DNA of 64,000 nucleotides from Saksenaea vasiformis B4078 (taxonomy: Eukaryota; Mucoromycota; Mucoromycetes; Mucorales; Saksenaeaceae): contig JNDT01002392.1 in NCBI GenBank assembly GCA_000697055.1, forward strand, positions 1-64,000, in the 5' to 3' direction. Both the position numbers and the translations under genes were made by a program. Position 1 is the stretch's first letter; every line of letters starts with the position of its first letter. The notes beneath the pieces are model-generated. The model saw only the letters and a list, made by a program, of their open reading frames with translations, had not been told where the DNA came from and did no database searches. This document shows, one piece after another, positions 32,964 to 44,617 of this stretch.

Positions 32964-34365
32964 AGGCGCCCGCCTCCCGCGGCATTCCAAACCTTATAAA
33001 ACTGGAAGTCACCAACGGCAGTTTCACTTTTGTGAAAGCTATTGTCATGTGCGTTCTTTGCTGAAAGCCTTTGTCGGTTTAAGTAAATGCAATCTTACAA
33101 TGATGCCTTCTTCGTGCTTGTATTAGCGCCAACGTAGGATGGGCATAGATTGCCTCGGCTAGATTATCGTTGATGTATTATGAATTCCATGGATACCAGT
33201 CCTAGCGTGTGCGCACTTTAATAGAATGCGCAGAGATGGGTCTCTGTCATAACCGAAAAGAACGATCGATCCAATGATGTACAATCCCATTGTACACTCT
33301 CAGCTTTTGTTGATTCATTCCACTTTTTACCACGTATTCAGTTGAGAGCTTTCAACCAAAAAGAAAAAAAATTCGCAAGAATAACTCATATCAGATAGTT
33401 CCCAACTCAACAAGTAAGCTTTCTGATGTCCCTATCTCTAGCATTATTAAACAATGGGATATCATCACATATGAATTTATTTTTTGTCTCTCAGCATCGT
33501 TATCTCAGTCGATGACTCGATTTACTCAAGTCCTGTTATCCCGAGAAATTCAGCGGAGTGGCCAAAAAATGTTTTTGTTGGAACCGCGTTGTTATATATG
33601 GTCACAAGAAGAACTTCTAGTTTTGTGCAGTGTCTTTAATTGTTGTTTGAGCTGCTTCAATGAGTTTCAGCTACGTGATTTTTGCTAATATTACTGAATC
33701 ATGACATAAAGATACATGTTTTTAGCTTTTCGTTGATGTCAATTGCGTAATTCGAATTACAAAGATTCAAGTCAATTTATACTTCAGCTACTGATTTCGC
33801 TCATGTTCTAATGAACGAATAAATGGTGACTGAGTTACTACCATTACTGGTGAGGAAATTAAATAGAATGTGAAGCTTGAAAAAAATATTTGCGTCAGTT
33901 AAGTACTAGTACCAACTAGATCATATACTGAGGCAAATGAGCTTTTGCGCGGAAAAAACAGGTATGGTGTTACGCTGTATTTTTCAGTTACTGTATATGG
34001 ATAGTGTTCCAAGTGTTGTCGTAGCGTAAGCGGGATGACGGTGATTATTGGTAAAGGTACCGGTTGAGTAATGTTCATTGATAGAAAGGTTCGGGATTGA
34101 GTGAGCACCAGGTGTGGATTTAAGTCAAACACCAAGACTTGGTTAAGCGGTAAAGCTTAAAGAAAGAAAGAAAAAAAGGTTGAATAGAGTAACTGTTGTC
34201 GGTATTGATAATATCCAAAGAGATCTGGATAAAATAGAATATGATCATTAGTAAGAACGTTAATATGGTTAGCTTAGAATCGGCAAAGAGTTTCGTCAAA
34301 AATAAAAAGAGAAATAAAAAGAAGACAGCGGAATTGTCGGCGCATGTCAGACAGAGAGTAAAATA

Positions 34366-34390
34366 AAAAGAAAAGAAAAGAAAAGAAAAG
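34366..34390. repeat. AAAAG microsatellite
   Basis: Five exact AAAAG units, part of a longer purine-rich stretch from about 34295. Confidence 0.9.
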
Positions 34391-34683
34391 GAATCAATGT
34401 ATTTGGGTTAACGGTGGATCCTTGAGGATAACCAACGGAGGCAAGCAATAAAAGGCGGTTCGAGAAATAAAAGGAAAACCTTTGGAAAAAATCTTTTGAG
34501 ATGGCTTAAGATAACCAAGAGAACAATATGTTTTTGAAACCTTTTGATAACTTAATGTTTTATTCATTGAATTGAAAGGGTATTTATACAAAATAAGCTG
34601 ATAGAAAATAATTTTGCTAAGTGGATGAACATCTAGTCTATCATGGCTCTGATGGATAGTGACGGCAGGTAATTGGTTCAATC

Positions 34684-34763
34684 GTATGCACTTTGGATCG
34701 TATTCACTTTGGATTGTATGCGGTTTCGATTATGCGTGGGTTTGATCGGATGTGCCTTTGGAT
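34684..34763. repeat. Degenerate 16-bp tandem array, five units
   Basis: Units start at 34684, 34700, 34716, 34732 and 34748. The first two differ at two positions (GTATGCACTTTGGATC and GTATTCACTTTGGATT); later ones diverge but keep the TTTGGAT/TTTCGAT core. Not coding. Confidence 0.75.
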
Positions 34764-36829
34764 AAGGTTTAGGGGTCTGTGGGGGTGATACCAGAGGTCA
34801 CGCGCCATTGTTAGAGTAGATTTCAGTTTGTATGGGATTTCGAGAGTCTAATGATAGCAGCTAGAGGATTCAACTAAAAGACAGGAAAATAAAATAAAGT
34901 CGATGTCATTAAGAAAAATAGGAATAGCAGGCGAGATTGCCTGAGAGTGAAAAATAGCATTCTACAACTACAGATGTTCAGAAATTTTGTGAATAGAAGT
35001 CGTTTTCCGATTCAACAGATGACGAATAGACATGTAATATCTGACACACTCCCAGTATTCTAAGAAATACAGTTGATTGAAATGATTGCTGCTGTACGAT
35101 AATACGACCGTTTCTACAGAAAATGCATGTTTTATTCAGAAAAGGTCTTTGGAAAGAGATGGTGTGTAATGTGCGAGAACGCGGTCTTCACCCAATTTTT
35201 GGAAGTTCTGGAAAATACGACGATCCTCTCAGGAGAAATAACGATTAAATCATTTTTCTTGTGATAGCCTGATATCGCAACGGGGAAACATGGAGAAACA
35301 CGTGGAAATACGGCGTCCATCACAATAGCTGCCATTGGCAAGTTGGGTTATATAAGAATTTACACATAATCAATCTTAAGTAGTTACGCTTCTTGATGGA
35401 TAATAGTATGTTCATTGATAGCTATAACGGAGAAATAAAGAGAGATATAGATCGGTGGCTGATGTGGAAATGCCAGATCTTTCACTATGGAAAAATGTCA
35501 GAAATAGCTATTAATCAGTGTTTTCCCCGTTGGCGTTTCCCATAGTGTGATTTCCTTTTTACATCATTGCAGATAAACATGGTGCAAAATTCAGCTAACG
35601 GCGTTCATTTGCACTATTGACAGATATATTACAGATAAAGTGCCGCTGACGTCTCCTGGACCAGTGGCGCGTGATACCATTTCTGACAGCAATAATTGAC
35701 GACGTTTCCCTTCCCAACTCTGGAGCGACCCTTTCTTCCTCTTATCGTTAATTGATCCACGGAAATTACGTGCACAGATTTCTTATTTCTTATTCAGTGG
35801 AATGAAATACACGCGGTCATTGTATAGTTGATTATGGATGATGCACAAATCTAAAACGTGTATTTGAATATTCCGAAGCACCAAATCCTGCGATGGCTCT
35901 GTTTCATGATATATCATTGTATGAAGGTGTATCGTCTTTTATCAATTACTAGTGGGATGGCAAGGAAAAAGCAGAAAAGAGGATGAGTGCACATGCCGGT
36001 GGCAGAGCTGTGCGACGCTCAACAAGAGAGAAGGGAATAGCTATTATGTACATGTTTGCAAAGACATAGTCTGCTTATCCACGAGGAATCAGTTGCAAGG
36101 AGACGTGCAGTAACGACCCGATGACAAAAGATACGACATTGCATGACCTAGTATTATTAGCGTTGAAAGAATTCCAAGGGGGACACGTCCTAACGCTGTG
36201 GAAATCGCGAAATGTACGCACGAGTTGACCGTCATTGTGTCACGGGATAAAAGCATCCTGGCAGCAATCAACTGTAGCTGTCTTGGACAATGGGAGGCGT
36301 GCGCCGTAGATATATGTAACCGGCGTGTGATCATGGACGTGAAGAAAAGTAACGTAACCAGAGGATCCAATGAAACTCGCTGTCATGTTTTTATTCTGGG
36401 AACAGAGCAAGAAATAAGTCTACACGAAGTGGTGATATTCGTAACGTCCACCCATCAACAGCCCGTCGAAAAAACATTTCTATGCTGTTTTCTTCGGCTT
36501 TCGAACATACCATGGAAAGGTTTGGCTCACGTCAGTAGCACAGCGCTTGAATTAGTGCAGATCGTTGATTGAACATCAGCTTGTAATCGCACTAGACCAT
36601 TGGATATAGCAGGATGCTACAATAGCTTCGAAGACACATATCAGTCGTTAAGAGGAGAAGCATATGAAGAAAGCTCATTTTGGCGATGAGGGCAAAAAGG
36701 CAGAAAACCGCTATCAAACTATAGAAGATGTACTGTATCAGACCTGTCGCTCACATAAAAATGCCGCACCGGATTAGGGCGTTATACATATACATATATA
36801 CATAAAAATTCGCAGTCTGGTTGATCGAT

Positions 36830-38584
36830 CTATCTATTATCACAGACATACTCTCTACATAGCTTCTCATACATCAGTCCTGCTTTCGTATGATGTCTAA
36901 ACTCTGCTCTCCTGAATATTGTAAAGGCACTTTTAATGTCTTTGTCTATACCCACACCATACATATACATAATTCCAAGATTATATTGACTGTCAATATC
37001 ATTCTGTTCAGCTGCCTTCTCAAACCACATATATGGTCTGGAATAGTTTCGATCTACTCCTTGCCCGCTTTTGTACATCGATGTGACCTTGACTTGCTCA
37101 TCCACAACATCTTGCTTCGCTGCTTTAGCTAACCATTCTAAGGCTTTCACATAGTTTTGCTTTACTCTTCTCCCTTTTTTCGTACCTGCATCCTATCTCG
37201 TTTTGTGCATCCTCGTCATCCTGACCTGCTGCTTTCATAAACCATGAAAAAGACTTCGAATAGTCCTGCTATACACTGTTGCCGCTTTTGTATGAACGTC
37301 CAAGGTAGTATTGCCCATAGACATTGTTCCTCTCTGCGGCTTTTCTATACCATTCGGCTGCTTCGACATAATTTTGGTCTAATCCTTGTCCGTTTTCGTA
37401 CAGGGAACCTATCGCGTATTGTGCATTCGTATAATCTTGTTCTGCTGCTTTCATCAGCCACTCAAAGGCCTTTGTATAGTCCTGCTTTACGCCTGTACCA
37501 TCTCTGTATGAATATCCGAGGTTATATTGCCCATAGACATTGTTCCCCTCGGCTGCTTTTCTGTACCATTCGACCGCTTTGACATAATCCCGCTCTACTC
37601 CCCGTCCATTTTCGTACATCTGCCCTATTTCATCTTGTGCATCCGCATCACCGTGTTCTGAAGCTTTCATCAGCCACTCTAAGGCCTTTGTGTAGTCCTG
37701 TTCCACGCCTTTGCCATTTTTGTATGATAGTCCAACGTTGTACTGTGCACAGGCATCGTTTTGCTCGGCTGCTTTTTTGTACCACTCGGCTCCTTTGACA
37801 TAATCTTGATCCACACCATATCCACGCCGGTACATGTACCCTACCGTATTTTTGGCCTTCGCATGATTTTGATCAACTGCTTTCATCAGCCATTCAAGCG
37901 CTGTAGCATAATCCTGATCTACACCGTTGCCATCGAGGTACATGTCGCCAAGTCGCCACTGACCATGAGCATCACCTTGTTCAGCTGCTTTCCTGTACCA
38001 TTCAGCTGCTTTTACGTAATCCTGATCCACTCCTTGACCTTCGTAGTACATTTCTCCAATAGCAGTCTGCGCAAACGCATAATTTTGATTCGCTGCTTTC
38101 TTCAGCCATTCGAGCGCTTGCGTGTAATCTTGCTGCACACCTAGGCCATCCCTGTATAGAAGTCCCAGGTTATATTGCGCCTTGGAGTTGTTCTGTTTGG
38201 CGGACTTTTTCAACCATCCAAAAGCTTGAAAATGATCCTTTTCCACTCCGTCACCATTCTTAAATGCCATTCCAACATAGTATTGCGCCTCGATATGGTC
38301 TCCTTTAGCCGCTTCACTGAACCACTTGAATGCTTCTAGGTGGTCCTGGTTTACCGCTTCCCCGTCTCGATACATTTCCCCAAGCTGGTACTGTGCAACT
38401 GTATCTCCGTTGGTAGCAGCCTTTTTTAATCTATCAAGCACCTCAGTTCTGTTGCCTTGTATATCTTTACGAGTATTTTGCTGTGATATTCCATTTTGCT
38501 TGGAAAGATTAAGATGAATAACTAGAACGGCGAAGAACTCACAAATACCTTAAACAATGATGGTTCCTGGTCCTGTAGATCCAT
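36830..38584 (-). pseudogene. Sel1-repeat protein, copy 1, broken
   Basis: Sel1 repeats are alpha-helical 36-44 residue units that scaffold protein complexes. Exon 1 is 38584-38549 (12 codons); exon 2 runs from 38498 to the TAA at 36830. About fourteen repeats of the type QDYVKAAEWYRKAAEQ...AQY.LG..Y..G.GV cover the length. Two defects break it. An in-frame TAG at 37269-37271 replaces the Asp of a GVDQDY unit. One extra base in the A-run near 37180 shifts the frame; without it the repeats continue as VKQNYVKALEWL to the end. The spliced length minus one base is 568 codons. Sister of the intact copy at 39.9-41.7 kb, with identical exon 1 length and intron position. Confidence 0.85.
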
Positions 38585-38680
38585 AGTTACGGCAAACAAA
38601 GAGGGACGATGATCGTGATATATAGCCATTCTTAATTGAAGTGCAACATGTGGCTCAGCTACTATGGCGGGGTGGCACTC

Positions 38681-38990
38681 TGAGTCATAACTCAGTTGTC
38701 GGAAGATTCAGGGTTCCTGAAAGGGTCTTAGTGTACCTAATCCAAGTGTCATAGCTCTTACCGATGCCACTTGAATAACGTCTCATGCCTTTTCCCTCTC
38801 GGGTGGATCTGATATAGGGAAATCCACAAGGAGAAAGAAAAGAAAAGAGCCAAGCGGAGTTAGAGTGTTGATATCTGTCGGCCGCCGTGTTACTGAAATG
38901 GTGATATAGTTTTCGTATGACCACGGACAACTTGGCCGAACAATCTGCTGTCAGAGCTGGCGCGAGTCCTTGAGAAAATACCTACTTCTT
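38681..38990. other. About 310-bp insertion upstream of Sel1 copy 1
   Basis: In copy 2 the block GCGGTGGCACCTTACTCGG is followed at once by CTTTCTTCAAAGCG. In copy 1 the matching GGGGTGGCACTC (to 38680) and TTCTTCAAAACG (from about 38995) are separated by about 310 bp. The inserted stretch begins with the near-palindrome TGAGTCATAACTCA. No ORF was seen. It may be a small mobile element; a deletion in copy 2 is the alternative. Confidence 0.5.
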
Positions 38991-39879
38991 CGAGATTCTT
39001 CAAAACGTACATCTATCCACCTAGAACCGCTATAACTGCTGCAGAACATTTACAACTATCAACAGCAGACATTGTTCGATGAAAGGGGGTTTCCGATATA
39101 TACAACGATCATGCCAAGGCTATTCCGCCTATCGAAATGTGCGTAATGGTGTTTGTCCTGATCTTTCTTGCCATCGATCCAGAAATCAGTATTTCCGACC
39201 TATATTGTATGCAGAGGTCTTCATACAATCATGCAATTCTAAAGTTGACTACTTGCAGGATGATCTTTCGCACAATAGCTAAGACGCTCGAACCATTTGG
39301 AAAGCCCAAGGAGTTCCTCACATCGGTGTTTGGTGAGGTGTTGGGCATACACTGCTCTTTTGAAGGTGGTGCTGCCTGAAATTAGTGTCTTAATCCAAAG
39401 GATCTCCTTGTATTCACTTAAAAGATCCGTCTCTTCTAGCCTACAGCTGCTCTCCACATAGAAAGACGGGTTACTGCATACTTGTGCTGCATCTTAAGTG
39501 CATCGAAGTACAAATCGTATCGCTGCAATGCAACCGTCCTCATTTGAAAACGTCTAGAACAGTTACTCTTGATTTGTAGTAATTGCTATGTGCCGGGTAC
39601 ATCTTTTTTGTATCTAGCGGCGGGGCATCTGAAGTTGCGCAGACGTCCCTCCGAACACTGATAGGTCTGAGCTCACCGCGCTCGCGTTTCAGTACAATCT
39701 TTTGATGAACTTACACTGGCACTAACGGTGAGGAAGAGCCCGGTGCCTGCTTTTCGTTTATAGCGACACTGCTGATAGCTGATATCAATATCGACAATAT
39801 ACCATGCTGTAACGAGAAATCTGAAAGCCAAAACAGCGGTAAAAACGTATCAACCACTATTACTAACAGATAAAACATT

Positions 39880-41733
39880 TCAATGGGAACCATTTATTCT
39901 ACATAACTTCTGATACATCAATTCGCCTTTTGGATGGACTTTCATGTATGCTTTTTTGAACATCGTAAAAGCTCTTCTAACGTCTCTACTTACTCCGATG
40001 CCATACATATACATAATTCCGACATTGTATATACCGTCTACGTTGTCCTGTTCAGCTGCCTTCCTGAACCACTCGAACGACTTGGAATAGCTTCTATCAA
40101 CCCCTCGTCCAATTTTGTACATCAATGCAACCTCGATTTGCCCATACTCATCACCTTGCTTTGCTGCTTTCATGAACCACTCAAAGGCTTTCGTGTAGTC
40201 TTGCTCTACGCCATCACCGTCTTTGTACAAAAGTCCGAGTCTGTATTGCGCACTGACATCGTTCTGCTCAGCTGCTTTCCGGTACCATTCGGCTGCTTTG
40301 GCGTAACTTTGGTCTACCCCTTGTCCTTCATAGTACCTACGCGCTACAGAAGATTGTGGATCGTCGTGGTCTAGATCTGCTGCCTTCATGTACCACTCAA
40401 AGGATTTGGATAAGTCTTGATCTACACCGGATCCGTATTTGCCCCAAGATCCTAAGTTGTATTGTGCATCGACATAGTCCTGTTGGGCTGCTTTTCTGTG
40501 CTGTTCGACCACCTTGATAAAGTCCAGGTCTGCTCCCCATCCCGCTCCGTTCATGCTTCCTATCTCGTGTTGTGCAATCGCGCAATCCCGACCTGCTGCT
40601 ATCATCAGCCATTCAAGTGACTTTGTGTAGTCTTGGTCCACGCCTCTACCATTTCTGTACGAATATCCGAGGTTGTATTGCGCACGGACGTTGCCTCTTT
40701 CGGCTGCTTTTTTATACCATTCAACTGCTTTGACGTCGTCCTGGCCTACTCCTTGCCCGTTTGCGTACATATTTCCTATGACATTTTGCGCGTTTGTATA
40801 ATCCTGTTCTGCTGCTTCCATCAACCACGCAAAGGCCTTTGTGTGGTCCTCATCCACACCTGTGCCATCTTTGTATGATAGTCCAAGGTTGTACTGTGCA
40901 CAGACGTCGTTTTGCTCGGCTGCTTTTTTGTACCACTCGACTGCTTTGACATAATCTTGATCCACACCATATCCATAGTCGTACATATAGCCTACAGTGT
41001 TTTTGGCCCTCGCATGATTTTGGCCAACTGCTTTCATCAGCCACTCCAGCGCTGTAGCATAATCCTGATCTACACCGTCGCCGCTGAGGTACATATTGCC
41101 AAGTCGACATTGAGCACAAGCGTCATATTGTTCAGCTGCTTTCCTGTACCATTCAACTGCTTTTATGCGGTCCTGATCCACTCCTTGACCTCTGTAATAC
41201 ATCTCTCCGACAGCCATCTGTGCAGATGCATAATTCTGACTTGCTGCTTTCTTCCACCACTCAAACGCTTGTGTATAATCTTGCTGTATACCTAAGCCAT
41301 CCCTGTACATCAACCCCAGGTCATATTGCGCCTTGGAGTTGCTCTGTTCAGCAGACCTTTCCAACCATTCAAAAGCCTGAGAATAATCCTTTTCCACTCC
41401 GAGACCACCCTTAAATGCCACGCCAACGCGGTATTGTGCCTCGATATGGCCTTCACCGGCTGCTTCCTTGAACCACTTGAATGCTTCCACGTGGTCCTGG
41501 CTTACCACTTCTCCATCCGCATACGTTGTCCCAATTTTGTACTGTACAGCAGCATCTCCGTGGGCAGCAGCTTCTTTTAATGCTTCGAATACTTCAGTTT
41601 TGTTTTTTTGTACATCTGCATTCTTATTTTGTAGCGACGCTTGATTTCCCTGAAAGAGGCGATGATGAGTAACCTACAAGGAAGAATTCGTCAGTACCTT
41701 CAAAGAAGACATATTCTGGTTTTCAGAATTCAT
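39880..41733 (-). CDS. Sel1-repeat protein, copy 2, intact
   Basis: Exon 1 (41733-41698, 12 codons) and exon 2 (41649-39880) give 601 residues. After a polar N-terminal stretch the protein is built of about fifteen Sel1-like repeats, for example GDAAVQYKIGTTYADGEVV, then AFKWFKEAAGEGHIEAQYRVG and AVEWYRKAAEQYDACAQCRLG. One unit near 40500 diverges (GWGADLDFIKVVEQHRKAA), perhaps relaxed selection. No signal peptide or membrane segment is seen, so it is probably cytosolic. Sel1 proteins act as adaptors in signalling, ERAD or chitin-synthase regulation, and the family is large in Mucoromycota and Glomeromycotina. The specific role is unknown. Confidence 0.88.
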
Positions 41734-43683
41734 AATTATGGTGAAAAAGAATGAACAGGATTACCCGATAGGGCGCCATATTTAAAAGGTTACGGTGTGT
41801 AACATAGTTGCTGCTGCGCGGTGGCACCTTACTCGGCTTTCTTCAAAGCGTACAGATATACTTGTAGAAAGTAACAGAACCATCAACGACGGGCATCGTT
41901 AAATGAAGGCCTTCCGATGTATACAATCAATACAACGAGGGTGTTCTCCTGGCGAGTTATGCTTAATGGTGCGAATCTTGACTTTCGTTTAGAGCAGATC
42001 TAGTACTCAGAATTTTGCGCTTGCTATTTACGGACACCTTCATACCATCGTGTAATTCTAAAAATGCCTCCGCAATGCTTTGCTTACAGTATGTCGAAAG
42101 TGCGGTCTTCTGGGCAACTGGAGAGAAATATCAGTGTCTGATTAATTTTCATGTCTTTGGCCGCGACAATGTGTAAAGTACCTCTGTTCATCTAAAAACG
42201 TGTTATCACGTCTACCGACAGATTTCCTCTCTTCCGCTGTGAAATCGCTACCAGATCACCAAGGCAATCCTCTAGGAAAGTGCAGCCTTCCCAAAATGTT
42301 ATAAAAATGGATGATGTATTCACATGACATCCATTCCAAATTACGCGAGCATTCTAGTATGTCCACTGCCTTCTATTTCGGCTTGATAGTATATAGTCTT
42401 CAAAATGGTAACAGAGCCTGTAAAAATATGCTTTATGCAGACTCGTAAAGCTGGTGAACGAGAAACCGTCGAAGTGTGGACTTGATCTAGAGTAGGAAAT
42501 GACAAGGTACCACTCTTTGTTGAAGAGCCTTATGAAGACTTCATAGATCTTGAAACCGTAAGTAGCTTTCCTGTGCTGCAACAATCTCCTTGCCCGGTTA
42601 CTACATCAAGCGATGTTGCATCCATCTGCGTTGTTTCAGACCATGATAATGTATAGGTAGAGCGTGCTCTAGTCACTTCTAGGCATCTTTCCGAAGCGCA
42701 GCTGCAAGTAAGATGTTGTCAGAACGAAGTACGGGTGAAGCAGGATCCGCACGAGTCAAAAGGTAATTGGGCACATTTACATGTTTAAGAACCCATACAA
42801 TATGACCCGTCAACGTCGCTAGTCGATCAAAATTGCATCAGCCAAGCAAACCGACTATTGTGATGACAAAACGCTTGTCAAAGAAAGAGTTACTTACTAA
42901 AAGAGCGTCAGACAAAGCCGCCGACAATACCTGGTTTCTCTAATCTACGTTATATAGTCTGTTCTAGTTACTGCAGATGGTAGACATCGCAGAAAAACTA
43001 TCATACAGACTGACGTTGATTGGGATCGCTCTATGGTTTCTGCTAGGATCAAAAGCAAGAGAAAGAGAAGAAAGGTAATTTCATCATTAAGGGGTTCAGC
43101 AGATAGCCAAATAAAACTAAATTCGAACCGCTGATGCGTCTCAGCCAGCCCCGATTAGATAAGTTTTACTTTCACTGGTTGAATCCTGTCAACGCTTGAC
43201 GCATATGCTTCTGCATCCGGCGAAAGAAAGAGGATCTGATTTCGTGGCGCTCATTCAACAGGTTCCCTCACATCGAGCATAGGGATCCCGTTACAAATGT
43301 TTCATTATGGACGATACAGCCAGCACATTAGTCGCGACGGAGCGCAGTTCTGATTTGGCCAGCATGGATAAAACGCACTTGTCTTGCCGCTGTGCCCCCT
43401 TTCTTAAAGTCGACAAAAGTGCTTTTTTGGCTAAGGTCCCGACAGAGTAAATCTGTTGTAAAGAATAATACAAGCGTGAACACGCATTTTTACCTTGTGC
43501 AGTGCTGTTTAGCCCGTGAAACGGCTCTATAGATCTCGGAACTAAACGTTCCTGACCGCCTAACTCAATTCCTTAGCGGACTCAAATTGGCTAGCCCTGT
43601 GGGACCTGACTCCCACCCACAAAAATTTTGCCCATTTCTGTCGACTCTGAACCCAGCTGTATAAACTTTCCAGCACTGTAATA
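41734..43683. other. Upstream flank of the Sel1 duplication, no gene seen
   Basis: The first 350 bp is homologous to 38640-39300. Beyond about 42.1 kb only short chance frames are present. No RNA gene was recognised. Confidence 0.5.
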
Positions 43684-44414
43684 TGCCTCGCCCCAAACGT
43701 CGTAGAAGAATAGCGCTACAAATGAAAAGAAACCCTGATGGATCCTTTGCTTCCACAAGGAATGTACCTGATGCGGTAGTCACATCACTCGAAGAAGATC
43801 TGGAACGCGATCTGGCTTAAGCTTTTGACAGAATCCAGCCATTGACTTGGGTTGAAACTGTCTCACGCGCTCCATATACAGGTGAACCGAGAACGACAAA
43901 GTGGAGAAGGAAAAAAATGTTGGAAGAGGCGTCAAAAAGGCTACGTCCCATTAGTAGCTATTTTCGTCCCGCTGAAAAGAGTGACAACGATGTGATCGAT
44001 AGCAGCTCTGACGTCCAGCCTGACAAGCAGATGGATGATGGGGACGATATGGATGAAGACGACGTGTCATTCAATTGGAAAGATCAAGATAATCTTCTTA
44101 AAGCGTACGAAGATATCCAACAGATAATTATGACAATTACCTCTCCTGCAAGCAATGTCGAAAAATCCCATGTGATGCGGTATTTTTCGGTGAAGTACTA
44201 CATTGAAAAACTGTTGAAGGAAGGCATGAAGCGTGGAGAAGCCTCCAAAGAAGCAGCAAACTTCTTCTACGTAGGAAAATAATTAAAAGAGCACGACTAC
44301 CGCAGCCGTACGATTCGAAAATGGGCAGACGAGTTCGTGACCAACGGCGAGATCGCGCCATCTCGACAAGGCAAACATCCCAAGAGAGGTTCTGCTGTAA
44401 CATGTAAAGGATAA
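43684..44414 (+). pseudogene. N-terminal fragment of a fungal DDE transposase
   Basis: One frame from ATG 43684 reads a basic start (MPRPKRRRRIALQMKR), PYTGEPRTTKWRRKK, an SSYFRPA box, an acidic patch, a helical region (HVMRYFSVKYYIEKLLKEG) and SRTIRKWADEF...RQGKHPKR. It is interrupted in frame by TAA after EEDLERDLA (about 43819) and again after FFYVGK (about 44281). The GEPRTTKW, RKWA and GKH motifs match the N-terminal half of a DDE transposase family widespread in fungi, recalled not searched. The catalytic DDE domain is missing, so the copy is truncated and dead. Confidence 0.6.
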
Positions 44415-44617
44415 ATGGGCATTTGTATGGCTCAAGTCGAGGAAACCCATGGGCGCGAGATCTTCAACATCACTCGCCTCAAGGCAGTCAGTATCTGTAC
44501 TTGTGGATCAAGAACAACAACGTGTGCAAACTTGGATGACAAAATTAAATGTTTCGTACAGGTTATGGATCATGATTTCTTGCAGATGGTTTATTTTTAT
44601 TTTTCTTAAAATGTATC

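Larger units (their letters stand above)
32846..36829. other. Long gene-poor interval
   Basis: About 4 kb without a recognised gene. It contains A-rich simple sequence near 34295-34390 and the 16-bp tandem array at 34684. The longest open frame (36198-36572, plus, 124 codons) shows no family features. Confidence 0.5.
36830..42120. repeat. Tandem duplication of a roughly 2.5-kb Sel1 gene unit
   Basis: Two direct units: 36830 to about 39300 and 39880 to about 42080. Similarity covers the coding region, the intron and several hundred bp upstream. For example CTTCAAAACGTACATCTATC at 38999 pairs with CTTCAAAGCGTACAGATATA at 41841, and both are followed by a shared CATCGTT/CATTGTT...CCGATRTATACAA block. 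Confidence 0.8.

Noticed and set aside
36198..36572. 124-codon plus-strand open frame
   Set aside because: No family features, no plausible leader or splice sites, and it lies in an otherwise gene-free stretch; likely chance.
37244..38144. Plus-strand frames with periodic Phe/Leu/Ser repeats
   Set aside because: Antisense of the Sel1 repeats; the periodicity is inherited from the minus-strand gene.
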